A stretch of 64,000 nt of DNA from positions 186,001-250,000 of the forward strand of contig JAWWNJ010000048.1 of the NCBI GenBank assembly GCA_037176885.1. The letters are read 5' to 3'. Position 1 is the stretch's first letter; each line of letters opens with the position of its first letter. The notes beneath the pieces are model-generated. The model searched no databases. It worked only from the letters and a program-made list of their open reading frames with translations, and had not been told where the DNA came from. The position numbers and the translations under genes were made by a program. Shown piece by piece: positions 11,414 through 22,067 of the stretch. The DNA is from Favolaschia claudopus (taxonomy: Eukaryota; Basidiomycota; Agaricomycetes; Agaricales; Mycenaceae).

Positions 11414-13685
11414 ATGCCCGAAACCAGGGAATCTAAAGCGTCATTCTTGGCTGCTATGAAGCGTCTCAAAGAGCTCCTTCAGGCCGGTATTAAGCTCCAA
11501 CTGCTCGGCATCGACATCGACGCGACTGAAGCCGAAGAGACCAAGTTTCCCAAAGGCCATCCTGCTTCCCTCGGTTTGCCTTATCAAATTGACTCCACCT
11601 GCACGGTCAAGCGTGGCACAAACTTGTCTCAGGGGCCTGTTTACCCTCCGATGTGGCACACAACCAAGGCTGCCGGACCTGCCGATCCGGACCCGCTTAC
11701 CACTCTCGAACTGAAGGATCTATCATACACATACCGGTCATTGATCCTGGATCTTGGAGCTCTTCACCTCAGTGTAACTATAGTTGTTTCTCTGTCGCCC
11801 TCTCTCTTAATCCTTATATTCTATAGATTCAATGGCTCACCCATACCTCTGCGCTGTTCTGTTCGCGTTCGGACTATGAATCGACCATAAAGTTTGTACA
11901 CAAAAAGGTGTGTGATATTATATGCAACTCATTGATCCATTGCTGAAGTGGCCCAGGTTCGGCGAGCGCGGGTCGGCCTGGCGCTCGTGTTTGAAGACCA
12001 TGTTCTTGTATTTTTGAGCTCTGATCTTGTCTTTCAAGTGCGTTGTTTTCTTTCTAAATCTATTTGAGCTGATCAAACACCCAGCCAAAATGGGCGAAGT
12101 CTCGCAGCGACTTGCCTCCCCCTCCACCCGACTTCTACAGTCCCAAGTGGTCTTTTCTTGCGGATTTAGCGAAGTGGATCCGCAAGCGCGTCAACTGTGA
12201 TCGGAGCGGCCTAGCATGCGAGGTGATGCGAGCGAACAACGAAACCTTCCCCGGAATTGGGGTGTACACCGTTGTCGAGTTGTTTTTCTTGGCTGGTGCG
12301 ATAGTGTTGAATCCTTTTTTCTCATCTTGCTCACCGTGTTGACAGGTCTCTCGATGCAACTGACTGAGGCGGAGGTATTCACCAACCCTTCTCGCACAGC
12401 CCGCATTGCGCTAGCGTATCTCCAGTTTCTCCATCGCTCGGAAACCGGATTAGAGTGCGCCGATTTAATTTTATTGTCAATCCCCTGTAAATTGTTGAAC
12501 TTAATTTCTAGGGAGCTGCTACGACCCGCTCTTCACGACGGTTATCTTGCTCCCACTAAACAGCAGCGGCTAAAATACCTGGATTGGCTGCATGTCTACG
12601 CCAAGGATCGCACTCGGCTTCCCGAACGAATGGCTTTCCTCGTCGACGAGTATAAAGTAAGTCCTCGTTGTTTCATTTCATCTTCACCTCACCACCAATT
12701 CTCTAGGCCAAGATCGTTGAGTTATCTGCCGAAGATCTGTGGATCCGCGACGAAAACACAACCCTTCACGATGTTTTTGAGCCATCCCTTGTCTCGGTTG
12801 GTCTTCAGCTCCCTCATAACCTCGGCCACCTCGTTTTTGGCCGGGAGGCATGGATTGCAATGGGAGGTACTCTTTCAGACGAATCTGACCCGCTCACTGT
12901 TCTATATGCCGACGAAGGTACGTTTCGAGTTTGGTTCTGCCTGTCAAGATCTGATTATGTTGTAGAACTGTTGGATTCACCGACGTTCTTACGCCCAAAG
13001 CACTACAGTCCGCTGTTCTTGGCGAGTAGTGATGCCAGCGCTCTCTCTCTTCCTCGCCGCCACATCTACACCTATAGAGGGGCAAAGAAACAATTGTGGT
13101 CGATCACACCATTTCCCACAAACTCTCAAGGTTGCTCCGATACTCGGTGCGCTTCATCTATCTAGTTTTATTGATATCTGACCCGTTTCATTGTCCTGTT
13201 AGCGACAAGATTGTTCCGACTGAGATCACGGGTGTTCCACGACGTCGCATGCTTTTCTCTTACATCGTTCAGCAGACTCGTAAGGTTGCTATTGGACCCC
13301 TTGAATACTGCGGAAACGCACACCTTGTGCGCATTGGCAGCTCTGATGTGTACGTTGAAGTGTCTATTGTCCTCAAATCTGCTCACAATGTTGATTCAGA
13401 GTCGTTCCGTGCTATGGCGATCCAAATCTGCCAGAGTACTATGCCATTCGCGATCTAAAGAACCGTATGCTTCCTCCTGTACTGCCGGGAGCGCGTCGTG
13501 CCGTGCTGACTTCGGAGGAAGCGGCGAGTCTTCATGATGAGATTGAGGAATATGGGAAAAGTGTGTCAAGAAAGCGGGCGCGCGATGGTGATGGAGAAAA
13601 CGAGCCGGAAAAAAGTAGTGCACGGAAGCCCAAGAAGAAACGACTCAGCGCAGACAAGCGACTTGCCCTTATGCCTATAAACTAG
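11414..13685 (+). CDS. uncharacterised multi-exon cargo gene
   Basis: I do not recognise this family. It starts MPETRESKASFLAAMKRLKE (ATG 11414) and continues through at least eight exons. Blocks that read as real protein include PKWAKSRSDLPPPPPDFYS, ANNETFPGIGVYTVVELFFL, RLKYLDWLHVYAKDRTRLPE, LPHNLGHLVFGREAWIAMGG and RRRMLFSYIVQQTRKVAIGP. It ends with a basic, probably nuclear-targeting tail (ARKPKKKRLSADKRLA). Phase-matched GT..AG introns connect the blocks, for example the acceptor CACCCAG before CCAAAATGG at about 12085. No signal peptide or transmembrane segment stands out. It is convergent with the - gene at 15241. A nuclear accessory protein of the element is possible, but nothing shows its activity. 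Exon borders are approximate. Confidence 0.65.
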
Positions 13686-14069
13686 TTCCAATTCCGATTC
13701 AATGTGATATGAATAGTTTTAGATTTATTCCCAAAGCAAAGTGTGTTCATGTGTTGTTAATAAGCAGAGTATACAGTGTATGAGCCTTGTAAACGAACAT
13801 CGGGCATACTGACACAATTTTGATAGGGGGTGGCTTGACACCCTGACCTGGACTGCAATATTGATCGCATCAACTGTTGCCGGTGGATTCCGAATATTGA
13901 ACTAGTCTGTATTCTCGATTCTGTAAACTAGCACACATCTAATTGCTCTACCTGTACCTTCTAAGCACCCCAGGTGTCAGAGGAGATGAAGTGCAGTCAG
14001 TTTCACATTGGTTTTGATGACGCAATAAACAAGCACAAAGTTCAACACCGGCTTGTATCACAGTCGTTA
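13686..14069. other. 3' flank of the cargo gene, no gene seen
   Basis: This is AT-rich noncoding DNA between the convergent cargo genes, before the repeat array. Confidence 0.5.
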
Positions 14070-15230
14070 TAGAGAGAATACTTCTATGGCTTGCAATATT
14101 CTTATTGAATACCATGGAGTCTTTCTGTATGCTCAGATATCACTAGGTGCCCAATCCCATCCAGTGAAATCACACTTTCCCGAGTTGTTGAGCATATAAA
14201 TATATGCAGAATCGAAGCCGGTTGTGCGCAACAGCAGTAACAGAGAGAATACTTCTGGGATAGTATACAGCTAGATTTGACACTATATAACAGGAATACA
14301 CAGTCGCCTATCATTAGACGTTCAATCCCTTTCAGTGAAACCACATTTTTCGGAACCGCCAAACAAGCACACATACCGGAAAAGGAAATTAGTTTTGTAC
14401 AATGGCGGTGACATAGAGAATACTTCTAGGATGGTAGTGAGGCTCATTGGACACTATATAACAGGTCTATACATCCGATTCTCATTAGGCGTTCAATCCC
14501 TTCCCGCCAAATGATACTTGCTCAACCGGTTGAATGTACCCGAAAAGAAAGTTGGTTTGCGCCACGGCGGCAACACGGAGAATACTTCTTGAAGGCAGCA
14601 GGGAGAATACTTTTAGGAAAGAGAGGAGGTTCATATGACTCCATATACGCGGATTATGCACCCAGTTTTCATTAGATGCCCAATCCCTTCCCGCTGAATC
14701 GCACTTTACCGAGCTGACGAACATACCCGAAATGTCTTTCGGAAACAATTCAATTTCCCAGTATTCTGATGATGGATTCCGCTAGAAATGTTATACCAGT
14801 ATATTTACGCTCAAAGGAGTGTGGATGCTCAACAGCAGCTTCCCTGAAAGGATCTGTCCTGAATTACAGACTCATGATCTTCGATGCTCTAAGGCAGTCA
14901 AAAATTGTGATTTTCTGTGCTGTTTCAATGAAGAAATTGTGAACTAAGTGAGGGATAGACAGAGCAACGGTGCTTTTATGAATTATAATCTTGATAGCTA
15001 TTCTGATAGTACGGGGACAAAGTTCGAACGAAGGAGAGACGCGGTCACGTGACCGCGTCCATGTCGCGACTCGCTGATGTCTGACAGCGGTGGGATAGAG
15101 AATACTTCTGTGCTGCTTCAGACATTCTTCAGAGTCCATAGAAGAGGTCTATAGTCCCAGATCTCACTAGGTGCACAATCCCTTAGAGGGAAATCACACT
15201 TTTCCCGCTTAGGGGGCGAAGATAGATTTT
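14070..15230. repeat. degenerate internal repeat array of the 11-kb element
   Basis: Two motifs recur. GAGAATACTTCT, nearly palindromic (AGAA-TAC-TTCT), is at 14074, 14245, 14416, 14578, 14603 (ending TTTT) and 15098. The second is a block of the form CATTAGRYGYYCAATCCCTT followed by an A/T-rich CACTTT-like segment, at about 14150, 14310, 14480, 14670 and 15170. CACTATATAACAGG occurs twice (about 14281, 14452). The first spacings are about 171 bases, so the array looks like diverged tandem units of about 170 bases. It lies between convergent genes and has no ORF of substance. Confidence 0.75.
15038..15059. repeat. 22-bp perfect palindrome centred on CACGTG
   Basis: The core is CGGTCACGTGACCG, extended by four bases on each side. 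A second long CACGTG palindrome is at 57043-57060. It could form a cruciform or bind a bHLH factor. Confidence 0.7.
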
Positions 15231-15240
15231 GGCGCATAGC

Positions 15241-17221
15241 TCAAGGCACAGGTACTACAACCGTGAGTGGCCCATCGCGCAGACTATAAGACAGTGATTT
15301 GTACAGACTCAGTTTCGCTTTCACCGCCTTCACCTTTGCCCTGATCGTGATCGCAATCCCAGAGCCACCTGCCCGATCCAGAGATTGTGCGATATGTGAA
15401 GTAGCCAGAGCAGGGGCAAAGCACACCTCCAAGAATCGCCGCAACGCATTCTCTTTTAGCTCGTCTACAGTGGATGCAGGAGTGGTGCTGGAGTTGTGTC
15501 GATCCTGTAAATACATCAGCGTAGCGCGGGCATCCCGGGTGAATGTTTTGTTGTTTCCGTAAGTGGAGAGCTTTAATGCAGCCCAAAGCGGAACTGTGTC
15601 CGTGATTTTGTAGTCGTCGGAGGTTGGAATCCCTGAACCTCTCGCGCGAGCAATGACATCCTCAACAATGAGAATTTGTCGAATTTGGGTGTATGCGGTT
15701 CCAAATTTCGGGTGGGACCCGTCGTCCTCCAACAGAGTCGAGAGTTGATATGCTTCGGGGAGAAAATGCTGGTCAAGCGCCGCGCTCACCAAGGCAAGAT
15801 TGGCTAAGCAGCGCTGGACAATCAGGGGTGGTTGCGGCATCGGTGTTCTCGAGGTTGATCGACTCGCTGGACGACTGTTCTCCAATGGTACTGGAGTAGC
15901 GGAGGAGCTAGATGGAGTAGGTGTGGTGTGATACTGAAGACAAATCAGGTCAGATGAGTAGCGAAATCAGAATAAATGCACACACCCGAGGGAAGACATA
16001 GAGCACAAAAAAAGATGTAGCTTCGGCAATGCCACGAATGCGAAAGATTTCGTGGCTATTAGGTGTATGAGCGGCTCGAGGCGCAATGACTGTCACAGAA
16101 GAATCGAGGTGGGAGCGCAAAGACCCCTTTTCGGAGTAGGTATTTTGGAGCATACTAAAAGTGGGATCCTGGACTTCGATTAATCGCTGTGAGCACGCGA
16201 TACAAAACTCGGTGCGATCCAGCTGATGGCAAATGCTATTTAACATCTCTGCTGCTGTGCCGCTACCGTCACATATCGCGCGGATGAGATCCCTCAGTGA
16301 CGGAGCCGAGGGAAGATTGCTGACGAGTTCCAGGAAGCTGCACTGAGCAGGATTCTCAGATGGTAGACCGAGATAGACAGGGACCTGAGGTTCAGTTGCC
16401 AATGGGGAGGGACTGACAGCAGGGGGAATAGGTGGGGCAGGTGTGCGGCGCAGACGTTCACGCTCCCGCAGAGCGGCGAGACTCCCGTTTCCCGCTCTGG
16501 AAGGCGGTGCGACTGCGAGAACTGGATTTGGGTTGACTGGTGGGAACAGCTGGTTCAGATCGGAATCGGATTCGCGGCGCGTTGATGGGAAATCCAGTGC
16601 GATTGGAGAGCCCGTTGTAAGGGGAAATCCGAGCGAACTACTCGCAAAAGAGGTTGAACGAGAAATTGGATAGCGAGCACGCGGAGAATGAACAGTAGGG
16701 GAATGATGTGAAGTCGTGTCGTGGATATGAGCGCCTTCGGCCGGAGAAGGATTGGTTGAAATTGGCGCCAAGGGGTAAGACGGTGAGCTGGAGAGCGCAT
16801 TCTCAAGAAAGTCCAGCCCAGGTGCGGTCATGAAGTGATGAATGCTGGCCTCGACCTCTGGGTTCAAAGTGACAGTGAGATCTTCGCCCATAGCCTCCTC
16901 AGGCCAATTATCAAAGTCCAACTCGCTTTGTGAGTTGTTAAAAAACAGCTGACCAAAAATAATGTGGCACGCACGGTACGGAATCTCCTGCCTCTGAATG
17001 CTCGACAACCACTTCCATGTTATCATCGACCTCATCTATTCCAACTCAGAAATGAGACAAATATTAACGCAAGTTGATTTACCCTCCACTTGAAGAACAG
17101 AGCTGAGCTCGTCTGAGCGTAGGCGATAATGAGGGGTACGAGATCGTTGTGGCAGGGGGCGAACTGGAGATGGAGCCTCTCCATTGAGCCGGCGACTGTG
17201 TCGGGTGGGGGCTTGGCTCAT
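15241..17221 (-). CDS. uncharacterised multi-exon cargo gene (Pro/Ser-rich)
   Basis: I do not recognise this family. The likely start is the ATG at 17221 (MSQAPTRHSRRLNGEAPSPV, basic and Pro-rich), with an intron at about 17080 and continuation into the long exon 15980-17035. That exon has an ordered N-terminal part (MGEDLTVTLNPEVEASIHHF), a disordered Pro/Ser-rich middle and an ordered block (RDLIRAICDGSGTAAEMLNS, QLDRTEFCIACSQRLIEVQD). The last exon (to stop 15241) is helical: LIVQRCLANLALVSAALDQH, LRRFLEVCFAPALATSHIAQ, KAKLSLYKSLSYSLRDGPLT. It follows the - gene at 17354 by 132 bases on the same strand, so the two may be co-expressed. It could instead be the 3' half of a single larger gene with that neighbour. 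Confidence 0.6.
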
Positions 17222-17353
17222 TGCGCACAGTGAAGAACACTCAAAGACGATTATATAGCAGTACTTGAAGTTTTCACACCAACGGTGAGCCCTGAAATCG
17301 CTTAAATATTTCAAATGAGCTCGGGTAAAGTACCGAAACATCGTAGCAGTAAT

Positions 17354-18853
17354 CTACGACGAAGTGTAGGCATTCTGGGAAGCCAGAAGTTGAGCATGAA
17401 AGAGGCGACCAAATGTAGTGTCCTTCCCTGCCTCCGCATTTTCTGAGATGAGAAGGTGGCGAAGACGAGCGTTGTTGGTGATAGAGAAAGTTTTGAAGCA
17501 GGAGCGGAAGTCGATGACGACGTCTGGCCCGAAATCGTCATTGCCCGCCGCATCAACGGTCGGGTAGGCTTCGGAATAGTCATGTGTGATGAGGCACTGT
17601 GACAAAGAAAATAAATATTGGAACAGTTGTTCGAAGGCAAAAATTGCTCACCTTGATTCTCCAACCCGCACTAGGGATAGTAGCAGTAAGAGCTGGGGCG
17701 ACGTAATCGATGTTGTTGGTAGCACAATGATCCCGAAAAGCAAGCTCGATAGCTTCAAAGATTGGTCCGGTCGTTGAAACGTCGACGGTAAAAACTAGGC
17801 CCGCAGTTTTGAGAGTAGTTTGAACGTTTTCAATCTCCTCTGCGCTCTTCCAGAAAAAACGCGGAGAAAGATCGAGGGTGTCGTTAAAATCCGAGGTGTC
17901 GAGCTAACAAAAGCAGGGTATAGATATAAATGCATAAGTAGGCAATTAAAAATCGAAACGACATTTGCGCACCACTTTAGGCAAAATACCGCACCAGACA
18001 ATCGCCGAGGTCGGAGCAGTCACCGCTGCAAAGTCGTTCAATGCCGGGATAGAAGCCGAGGTTTCCGTGAATGAGCGAGGCGGACCAGACTTGCGCTTCT
18101 TCTTCGGAGATGTGGGAGAAGACGATGTAGCCAGGCTTGAGGAACCGGCAGCAGACCCATGCAAGTTTCGTTGGATTGAAGCCTGACGCGCCTGTTGTAC
18201 CGAAGCAGTCGATGGCCGAGCAAGACCGGTGAAAGCGGTGACTGGGCGATGAGGAACACCGATAGAGGAACTGGCTCCGGCAGAAACAGAGGTAGAGACG
18301 AGACCAGATGGGACAGGAGCAGGAGCGGATGTGTTGGAGGTGGTGGAGGGCAAGCTTAATTAACGGATCAACAACCAGTGATTGACATGATGACGAAATG
18401 CGCACCTCGACGACTGAGTGAGTTGAGCGTGTGCCGACCATTTGAGACCACAGATACAGGCCAGATGCATAGTCCAAGTGGTACTTGTCTTGAAATCAAA
18501 TCAATCACAACACCGTTTCAAGTTCGCAATACGAGGTAAACACACCGAAAAGAAGGCAGCGCAGCGGCCATCACTCGTTCCGCCGCGGGCAAACATCTGA
18601 TTTTGTTCAGTCAAAGACGAAGCTTGAACAACGTGAGTGATCCAAGGGTGGCCACAGATAAAGCAGATGGTTTCCGGATTGTCAAAGTCCTACAGTTTTT
18701 GAGTTTCGATAGAGTACCGTAAGCATAAAAAAAAGGACACACAGCATATTTTGGAGTGCCGTCGGGGTTTTCGGCGACAAATCCGAAGCAGGTTTGAACG
18801 CAGTCAGCAACGATACAGGCTCCGCGAGAAGGAAGCCGGAAATTTAGACGCAT
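17354..18853 (-). CDS. uncharacterised multi-exon cargo gene with Cys/His motif and NLS
   Basis: I do not recognise this family. The ATG at 18853 starts MRLNFRLPSRGACIVADCVQ. The second exon has PETICFICGHPWITHVV, a Cys-x2-Cys-x-His pattern which with the upstream Cys pair could bind zinc. A third exon gives DKYHLDYASGLYLWSQM. A Ser/Ala-rich linker with a classical basic nuclear signal (SPKKKRKSG, near 18090) follows. Later exons give LDTSDFNDTLDLSPRFFWKS and DFGPDVVIDFRSCFKTFSIT, with a stop at 17354. The reading is consistent with a nuclear protein. One exon junction near 18355 does not fit perfectly in phase, so that border is uncertain. Confidence 0.6.
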
Positions 18854-18981
18854 TATTGAGATCAGTTGTGTTTGAGGGGGAAATTAGACGACGCAGTTTG
18901 CTTTTCTGGGCAGTACTTGAAGGCCATTCTCGGTACGGCATTCAAGCTCGGATAACCGGATAACGAAATCCGATCAGCAGG

Positions 18982-18994
18982 ATTCCTAAGGAAT
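18982..18994. repeat. subterminal palindrome, right arm (ATTCCTAAGGAAT)
   Basis: It is identical to the left-arm palindrome, about 290 bases from the right end. The right arm (18980-19215) has many AGGAAT/AGGATT motifs, the mirror orientation of those on the left, including GGAATTCCTCAGGATTCC near 19050. Confidence 0.65.
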
Positions 18995-19256
18995 GGCGAG
19001 GAAAGCCAAAGTCAAACAGTGACAGCGATTCGGAGAAATACAATGTATTGGGAATTCCTCAGGATTCCGAAGGATTGATTCCTGAGGAACTCCCTGGCTA
19101 TCCTTGTCATTCCTTAGGATTTATCGGGAGAGGCTTCAGGAATTTGAAGGAATCACTCAGAATGCCGAGGTTTCGGAAGGATTTGCACGGAGTTACAAGG
19201 AATATCAAGGATCTGTAGTGATTCATATGCAAAATAGGTCAGGTACAAAGTCAAAT

Positions 19257-19283
19257 GTTTTTTGTCCAATGGCGGCCTTCATA
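19257..19283 (-). repeat. right terminal inverted repeat of the 11-kb element
   Basis: Read inward on the - strand it begins TATGAAGGCCGCCATTGGAC followed by AAAAAAC. It shares the GGCCG and GGACAAAA blocks with the left end. Confidence 0.7.
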
Positions 19284-19290
19284 CATAATT
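19284..19290. repeat. target-site duplication, right copy (CATAATT)
   Basis: This is the right copy of the 7-base direct repeat. The bases outside differ (g before the left copy, a before the right copy), so 7 is the largest duplication supported. Confidence 0.8.
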
Positions 19291-22067
19291 CCAGTTTCAG
19301 TAAACAGCGGGACAACCATAGATCGAGAGTGAAGATTCAACATTTCCCTGAGAAAGGCAACTTGAACCGCGACTAATTCCTTGACGTGCACATCCTCGCA
19401 ATCCGGCATAATTTCGCAGCCATGGATCAGATGACAATCGACACGAGCCATATAGAGTATTCGCAGTTGCTTTGGAGTTAGCCGTCCAGTTGAATCCTCA
19501 ATTCCCCAGATTCTATGGGCAGAGTACCTCGCTGTACTTGCTTTTTGTGAATAGTGATCTTCAAACATGTTGCGCGTTGAAGTATTCATATAGACCCCGA
19601 CATATTTTTCCTGTGATTTCAAACTGAGAGTTGTTTCGCCGAGTTTGAAAGAGGGAGTTGTGGAGAGCGGGAGTTTGCCGAAAATCAGTATCACCGTCTT
19701 CACGAGGTTTATGACGATGAAGTTTCGGGAGCACCATTGCCGAAGCGCGTTGAGCTTACTTTGAAGGCCACGAGCAGATACAGACATCAGCAGTATGTCA
19801 TCCGCTTGAGCCAAGATAGCGATACGTATGTCCTTGAGAACGATATCGTCTGGATCCTCCGGCATAACGAGATCGGCCATAAACAGGTTCCAGAGGACAG
19901 GTGAGGCCGGGTCGCCAGTGAGTACACCTAAAAACCATTTGAATTCTGGCGAGCTCTGATCCCCGTGTTGAACATAGTATGCCATTCGTTTATAAAGCAT
20001 TCTCAACCAGTCAAATAGCGCACCTCCCATGCCCATTCTTACAAGTTTGAGCCAAAGAGTGGGTTGATCCGTCGAGGGGAACGCGTTGGTCGCGTCAACC
20101 GCAGCAACAAATAGAGTGAGTCCCTTGGCCCTTGCCCAGTCTCGCAGACATCGCAGAATGAAGGGGTTATTTAGCGTCCGATATCCTTCTCTGAATCCAT
20201 TCTGGTAGTCTGGTATCAACCCGCGCGAAGTTGCCCAATCTGTAATCCGCTTGTGAATCAACAAGGTTATAATCTTCAATAGACAACTCTCCAGAGCTAT
20301 AATTCGATAGCTGTCGGGATCTTTGGCCGGTTTCCCTCGTTTGAGTATACCCAGTATAATGGATCTGAACCATATCGACGGGCCGTCGCATTTTTCGATG
20401 CATTGGTTGCATAGGTACAACAAATCGTCGTTCGGGATTTGGAGTATTTCGGCGTAGCCAACCGCATCTTCTCCGGTAGCGCTATCAAGAGCTTCACGCA
20501 CATGTTCTTTGACCCACTCGGCATCGTCTAGGCGCCATTCTTGGGAAAAAAACCCTTCAGAGGTTGTGTCCGTCGTAGTATTCGGGATTCCATCTGCGAG
20601 TAGACGGTTCAGTGCATATTGCGCACTATCAAAACTCTCAGGCAGGATCTCGGGTGGGTTTGATCGCTTTTCGAACACGGACTTGAGGCTTGCAGCAGTG
20701 ACAGATATAGCGGCTGGCGCAGGATCGATTGTTCGCTTGACCTTCTTCCAAAAATCACCAGCGGTTTTTGCTTCAAGAATTTCCGATCGAATTTTGTCTC
20801 GTATCTGATGTAGTCTTTTTCGTCCCCGGTGCGGAGAGGGGTATTCTTCTCGTTTCTGAGTTCTTTCCTCGTTATCTTCAATGATTTTTGACAAGTTCGA
20901 GGTAACTTTTGGCACATTGATCGCAGGATTTGAAGGGATTCGCGGCGGGGAGAGGTAAGGTTGAATCGGAGGCGACGCTCTTGGAAGTTGCAAAGCAGCA
21001 CGTTCAGCCATCAGCTTGGCTTCGTCGTAGCGGACGGACTTTTCTTCCTTCTTGATATGATTGAAGTGTACGGGTGCGGCTCGATGTTGGATCACATCGA
21101 AGATGAGCCGCAGTAGGTCCCCATTTTTGCATACCCATCCACACGCACTATTCTTTGATGCCCAAGATTGAATAGATTGTATGACATATTGAGATCGGGT
21201 CAAGATTTGAATTGATTTTGTTCGAGGAGCCTGTACGAGGGCAATCCAGAGAGATATCAGGTCGGCACGGTCAACAGTAGGACTTCCCCAGACCCGCACA
21301 AATTTATTGAGGGCCGAACCGGGGCCAAAGTCGACAGCCGCACCGGCAGTGGCGGTAGGTTTTCCCGAATTTTTACACGCACACGCAATTGCAGCACGAA
21401 TAGGTTCGGTTACAAAGTAGACAGAGCCATACAGCAAATTTTCCTGCTTGTCGGTGTCTTTTCCGGCTTCCAGTGTTCTAATCAAGAGCTTATCGAGCTC
21501 GGTTTCATCGGGAAGCTGTACCTCGTCTCGCTTTCGTCGCTTTCTTCGCTGATTCCTGGTAGATTCGCCGATTAAATTGCCGTCAATCTCGAGGACCAAA
21601 TTGATTGGTGTATGGTCGAACCCTTCAATTTGAGGCTCGACAGTAAACGCTGTGACTTGGGAATATACAGAGTTTGAGCACAGAGCATAATCAATTACAG
21701 ATTGCCCGCCAGGTTGAAAGGAAGTAAGATTGCCGCTTGATTCGCCGAATTTTGTGATTCCGTTGACGATTAGAAGGTCATAGTCCGCGCAGAGTTTGAG
21801 TATAAATCTGCCGCGAGTCGAGGTATGTTTATCCTGGGATTGACGCACAGGATCCAGCCCAGATGCTGTTCGCGATGCAGTGCGAGCGTTTAGATCGCCC
21901 ATAATAACGAGTTTGAACCCACCACTGTAAGCAAGTGATATTAGTGATAGAGAAATGATTTGGAAATAATACGGTAGCAAATAAAACAGGATGATGGTAT
22001 GCAACATATTGCGAGTAATTCTATGATTATTGAGAGGGAATTATTTCCTCCCCGAGTTGTCGCGCTG

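Larger units (their letters stand above)
8244..19283. mobile_element. 11.04-kb cargo-carrying DNA element with integrase-type recombinase
   Basis: Both ends are defined by interruption of the retrotransposon ORF. CATAATT occurs at 8237-8243 and 19284-19290, and the ORF is rejoined in frame when one copy and the insert are removed. The ends form imperfect inverted repeats: left GGCCGGTACCGGACAAAA (8249-8266) against GGCCGCCATTGGACAAAA read inward from the right end, 14 of 18 identical. Subterminal ATTCCT-type motifs are on the + strand at the left and mirrored at the right, and the 13-bp palindrome ATTCCTAAGGAAT occurs once in each arm. Contents: recombinase (8687-10486, +), MAPR-like gene (10780-11234, -), unknown gene (11414-13685, +), repeat array (about 14070-15230) and two unknown genes (15241-17221 and 17354-18853, -). 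I do not recognise the family. Known 7-base overlap is a maximum for the target duplication. Confidence 0.85.
7229..21945 (-). mobile_element. 5'-truncated non-LTR retrotransposon split by an 11-kb insertion
   Basis: The two halves (19284 to about 21945, and 7454-8243) encode parts of one endonuclease/reverse-transcriptase protein on the - strand and are separated by the DNA element at 8244-19283. The 5' edge is near 21925-21950: beyond it the DNA matches the 3' flanks of the zinc-finger gene copies at 25.35 kb and 38.82 kb, so the element inserted just downstream of the copy A zinc-finger gene. The 5' end cuts into the endonuclease domain, so the usual gag-like ORF1 is absent. No convincing target duplication was found for the retrotransposon itself. 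Confidence 0.85.
19251..21945 (-). pseudogene. retrotransposon endonuclease-RNase H-reverse transcriptase, N-terminal part
   Basis: The open frame (about 890 codons of element sequence) starts inside an exo/endonuclease domain (FKLVIMGDLNARTA; later QSVIDYALCS and GFDHTPINL). An RNase H-like domain follows (about 21040-21360: ATAGAAVDFGPGSALNKFVR, SPTVDRADLISLWIALVQAP, ILTRSQYVI). The canonical acidic residue of TDSxYV is replaced by Arg, so that domain is probably inactive. The reverse transcriptase has FVAAVDATNAFPSTD (motif A, near 20110) and LAQADDILLMS (motif C, near 19810, QADD instead of Y/FADD). The frame runs past ETGIM into the inserted element and stops at 19251. EN-RNaseH-RT is not the usual order. 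Confidence 0.85.

Noticed and set aside
8244..19283. Starship or KDZ identity for the 11-kb element
   Set aside because: No DUF3435-type tyrosine recombinase and no large KDZ transposase is seen; the recombinase is integrase-core type.
7190..21960. Target-site duplication of the retrotransposon
   Set aside because: I compared the flanks near 7200-7228 and 21930-21965 and found no convincing direct repeat. The exact 5' edge is also uncertain.
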